Assembly: GCF_003473485.1 (NCBI RefSeq)
Contig: NC_053042.1
Coordinates: forward strand, 41,444,762-41,508,761
Direction of reading: 5' to 3'
Origin: Medicago truncatula
Taxonomy: Eukaryota; Streptophyta; Magnoliopsida; Fabales; Fabaceae
DNA length: 64,000 bases
The position numbers and the translations under genes were made by a program. The number at the start of each line of letters is the position of its first letter. The first letter of the stretch is position 1. This document shows positions 61,054 through 64,000 of this stretch, one piece after another. The notes beneath the pieces are model-generated. The model was given only the letters and a program-made list of their open reading frames with translations, searched no databases and was not told the origin of the DNA.

Positions 61054-61236
61054 TGAGTAATGATACATAGACATCTTTAGGTGGCAATACACTCTTTGAC
61101 ACCCACACAAAAATCTGACACGTGGTCACGTGAATTCCGCACAAGCACACTTTCCCTTTTCTCTCCTCTTCTCTCTTCCTAATGCATGGGGTGTACAAGG
61201 GTGTATGGGAATAAAGGGTGTCTATGTATCATTACT
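61054..61236. mobile_element. MULE-type MITE, 183 bp
   Basis: Ends TGAGTAATGATACATAGACA and GTCTATGTATCATTACT. TGAAATAAA is duplicated on both sides (61045-61053, 61237-61245), a perfect 9-bp TSD. Confidence 0.85.
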
Positions 61237-61291
61237 TGAAATAAATATATAAACAAACATAGTTGTTTGAAGGTGTTAGAGTTGAAGCTTA

Positions 61292-61681
61292 GGCTTTGTT
61301 TGGGAGTTTGGAGGGGAAGGAAAGGAAAGGCTTTGAGGGGTGCAAAATATGAGGAAAAATAGAGAAATCTTTCAAAAAAATTAAAAGAGTAGTTTTTTAG
61401 AGAATGATAAATTAATGCATATGATTACTTTATTTTTAATTTTAAAAATATTATAACAACATAAATTAAATTTGAAGAATTCTTATTAACCCTCCAAAAC
61501 TCCCAAAAACCCTCCTCCAATACAATTTTTTAGTTCCTCCAAATGAGGAGGGTTTTGTATTATAAAGAAAAGTTAACACCCCAAAGCCCTCCTCTCCCAT
61601 TTTCCTCTATTTCTTCCACTTACTTATTCATTTTTTCCCAAGCCTTCTCCTCCATTCCCCTCCAAACTCGCAAACAAAGCC
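61292..61681. mobile_element. Tourist-like MITE, 390 bp
   Basis: Ends GGCTTTGTTTGGGAGTTTGG and CAAACTCGCAAACAAAGCC, flanked by TTA (61289-61291, 61682-61684). Subterminal GGAGGGGAAGG and its complement extend the inverted repeat. The TTA target fits PIF/Harbinger. Confidence 0.82.
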
Positions 61682-61689
61682 TTAAGGTT

Positions 61690-62600
61690 TTTCCGGGGGT
61701 ATTGATTGGGTGCTTATGGAAAAACACATGTCCTTCAATCAATGTCATATCATCTTCACAATATTGCAATCATATGCATATTAACCAACACACCCCTAAT
61801 GCTGGGTTTTTGTCTGTTGTCTATGCAAGTCCTCATACATATCTATCAGCGTGAAGCAGCTTGGGAAGAGACAGGGTTGTCTAGTACTACCATTTTTGGA
61901 CCCTGGTGTGTTGCGGGAGACTTTCAACAAAATTTATTTGATCATGAGAAACGAGAAGGTGGACCTGTTAATTCCAATGGTAAGGCAACTTTCTCAACTT
62001 GTATTGATTCATGTCAGCTTATTGATCTTGGTTTCCAAGGTCAACCGCATCGTGTTCCCTTGAAAGAACGATTAGATAGAGTTTTGAGCAATACAGTTTG
62101 GCAAACTCTTTTCCCTAAACCCAATATTATCCATCTTCCAATCAATTCCTTTGACCATTCGGGACTTTGGTTACAACTAGGGAGTAAAAGTAATATTTCT
62201 AGAAGAAATTATTTCAAATTTCTTTGTTCTTGGTTGGAGCATCCAGAGTTTTAAAACTAAATGATTCATTCTTGGAGCAACTCAGACAACTGCAAAGGTG
62301 AAGTTTATAAACTTACCCATTTGAAGAGTTGGAACCAATATATTTTTGGAAATACTTATAAGAGGAAGCACGGAATTATTAAAATATTATAAGGCATCAA
62401 TAATAAAATATTATAGATTACTCATCCTAAAGTACCAACTTTTGAATGATCATAACACTATTATTAACCAAGAGGAAGGGCATTGGTGCCAACAGATGAA
62501 GTCCAAGTGGTGCATCTCAGTGATAAAAATACCAGATTTTTTTCTTTCCAGCAAGGCACCTTATCGCGTTGCCACCACAATCAGACTCCCACCTCTCCAC
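61690..62600 (+). pseudogene. LINE endonuclease/RT N-terminal fragment
   Basis: An open frame at 61850-62254 gives GPWCVAGDFQQNLFDHEKRE, then the IDSCQLIDLGFQG region, KERLDRVLSN and a final SFDHSGLWLQLG: the apurinic-like endonuclease domain of plant L1-type LINEs, including the GDFN-like and SDH-like motifs (here GDFQ and FDHS). Past a stop, 62310-62600 shows traces of the next region (LKSWNQYIFGN, DKNTRFFS). The catalytic residues are altered and RT is missing. Confidence 0.82.
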
Positions 62601-63311
62601 TCTCTCCCTCGTTGGATTTCCATCTTCTTCTTTTTTTGATAAAAGTTGGATTCCATATTCTTCTAATATAAATATTTCAAAACGCAAATAATAAGATATG
62701 TGAAGATGAAATCACTATGATTATTAGTATATTCTTCTAATATAATAATCTGGTTTTTACTTATCAAGTTTATCAGAACTGTGAAGCATGTTTTATCTGC
62801 AAAAATACTTTCTGTAAGGCGACCTTGACCATATGACTAATAATGTCAGTGAAAATAAAGTCAGAGAGAAGGCGAATAACGAAGCAAAGTAATTTAGGAG
62901 CGTGACAAAGAAACAAGTTTATGATAAAACGCTACAAAGGAGCAATTGCATAATGAGAAAAATCAATATGAACATCATTAGTATTAGTATACAAAGATGT
63001 AAGTGGAAATCCAAAGTAGTGAACATTGGTAATTTACCTATGAGTAAGTGAAAATCTTAAGCAATGAACTATGCTAAGGTATTCAGTAATTTTAGGAGGT
63101 TCTAAGTTTCAACCTCTAATTGAAATTATTTTTAAGAAAAAGAATTACCCTCTCAATACATTGGTTAAGCCATCTTAACCAATATAAACTATAATTACAA
63201 CATGGAACATAATGTTATTTTCCAATTTAACTTCTATTCTGTTGTACAAAACAAAAGCCATACCCTGAACTTGTGAACTGAAATTCTGCTTCCAAATAAT
63301 GCACACTTGCA
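62601..63311. other. Intergenic sequence downstream of the invertase gene
   Basis: AT-rich, with no recognised gene or repeat. The right part (about 63200-63311) is likely to be the 3' UTR of the minus-strand invertase. Confidence 0.5.
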
Positions 63312-63638
63312 TCATACAAGAATTTGAGACTTGGCAGCACCACGGGAGCATTTTTTCCTTCCCCTCTTGCTAAGTCCACAAACACATATATCAAGAAGAT
63401 CATAATCTTCCTCAGAAAATAACATGGACGCCATTTTTGGATTTTTTAAAAGCAACTTGGATGTAAGGAACCCAGCTATGGTCCATGTTTGATACAGCCT
63501 GGATTGTTTTCCGATAAATTTTCCAGAACGAGTATCATAATATTCAGGCCAAGAATCAACTGGCAGCCTTTTCTCGGCTAAATCAACTGCTTTCTGGGCT
63601 AGTTCAATTCTCCCCATTTTGATGCATGCCAGTGTGAA
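63312..63638 (-). CDS. Alkaline/neutral invertase (GH100), C-terminal exon only
   Basis: The last exon encodes 108 aa and the stop; upstream exons lie beyond the right edge of the window or were not identified. It begins [20 protein letters not shown], continues [20 protein letters not shown] and [19 protein letters not shown], and ends [14 protein letters not shown], the hallmark C terminus of plant alkaline/neutral invertases, which split sucrose into glucose and fructose. The acceptor (CTTCAG at 63639-63644) follows a stretch that would otherwise read MYFFIHHLQ, so the apparent upstream Met is intronic. The C-terminal form with SRGAA..ILV, and its position next to the PGN-like gene, fit the mitochondrial invertase A (recalled At1g56560). 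No sign of damage in the part seen. Confidence 0.9.
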   Translation of the reverse strand, partial: FTLACIKMGRIELAQKAVDLAEKRLPVDSWPEYYDTRSGKFIGKQSRLYQTWTIAGFLTSKLLLKNPKMASMLFSEEDYDLLDICVCGLSKRGRKKCSRGAAKSQILV

Positions 63639-64000
63639 CTGAAGATGATGTATAAAAAAATACATTAGAAATTAAAGTAATATTACTTCATGACTTGATA
63701 GTTGATATGCAAGGTCTCACCAATAAATTCGTGATCTCTCCATTAATTATGAGCCTTCGACCATATTACTACCTCTGTTCCTTTTTATTTCTTTTTTTTT
63801 TTATCAAACTTTTGTTCCTTCATGTAAGTCCCTTTAACGCTTTTCACATATCTTAAAAAAAGTTTGCAGTGTAATTAATGTGTACATTTTATGCATGAAT
63901 ATTTTCTAAATTGCCTTTTGTGTATAGATGTATTGAATTCTGACTTTTCATCTCCCAACACAAATTACTACTATAGATTTTCACTTACTCATAGATATAT

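Overview
The window is nuclear DNA from a flowering plant, most probably a legume close to Medicago. It is AT-rich, its genes have many GT-AG introns, and the spaces between genes are filled with MITEs, solo LTRs, SINEs and LINE remnants of types familiar from legumes. No tools were used. Gene names come from recalled similarity to Arabidopsis proteins, and exon edges come from reading frames and splice signals.

Layout. 0-2.1 kb: intergenic. 2.1-7.9 kb (+): a nine-exon rhodanese/Zn-cluster/FSH1-hydrolase fusion gene (STR6-like, as At1g09280). 9.65-19.36 kb (+): a fourteen-exon mitochondrial intermediate cleaving peptidase (ICP55-like, as At1g09300) with all five metal ligands. 19.4-26.2 kb: repeats. 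26.2-26.7 kb (+): an intronless DUF538 gene (as At1g09310). 27.4-30.2 kb (-) and 41.0-44.1 kb (-): two paralogous agenet-domain genes (as At1g09320) lying in a duplicated segment; the first has lost one agenet module. Between them: a small acidic ORF (34.2-34.7 kb), two Mutator-type elements, SINEs and an LTR lying in what may be an old PMD-type sequence. 48.5-50.4 kb (-): a two-exon mitochondrial-type PPR gene (PGN-like, as At1g56570). 50.6-63.3 kb: a transposon-dense region with a 3.8-kb Mutator-like element holding one solo LTR nested inside another, a PIF/Harbinger derivative, a Ty1/copia remnant and a LINE remnant. 63.3 kb to the end (-): the last exon of an alkaline/neutral invertase (as At1g56560), whose remainder lies beyond the window.

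The gene order matches two Arabidopsis runs, At1g09280-At1g09320 and At1g56560-At1g56570, which supports the gene calls. Several products are expected in mitochondria (ICP55, PGN, the invertase), but nothing in the sequence shows that they form one pathway.

I found no convincing new biological system. The observations most worth following are the agenet-domain loss in one paralog, the nested insertions at 51.2-55.0 kb with clean target-site duplications (TSDs) at every level, an RNase H fragment split by a MITE with a 9-bp TSD, and a 32-bp duplication that spans the PGN stop codon.
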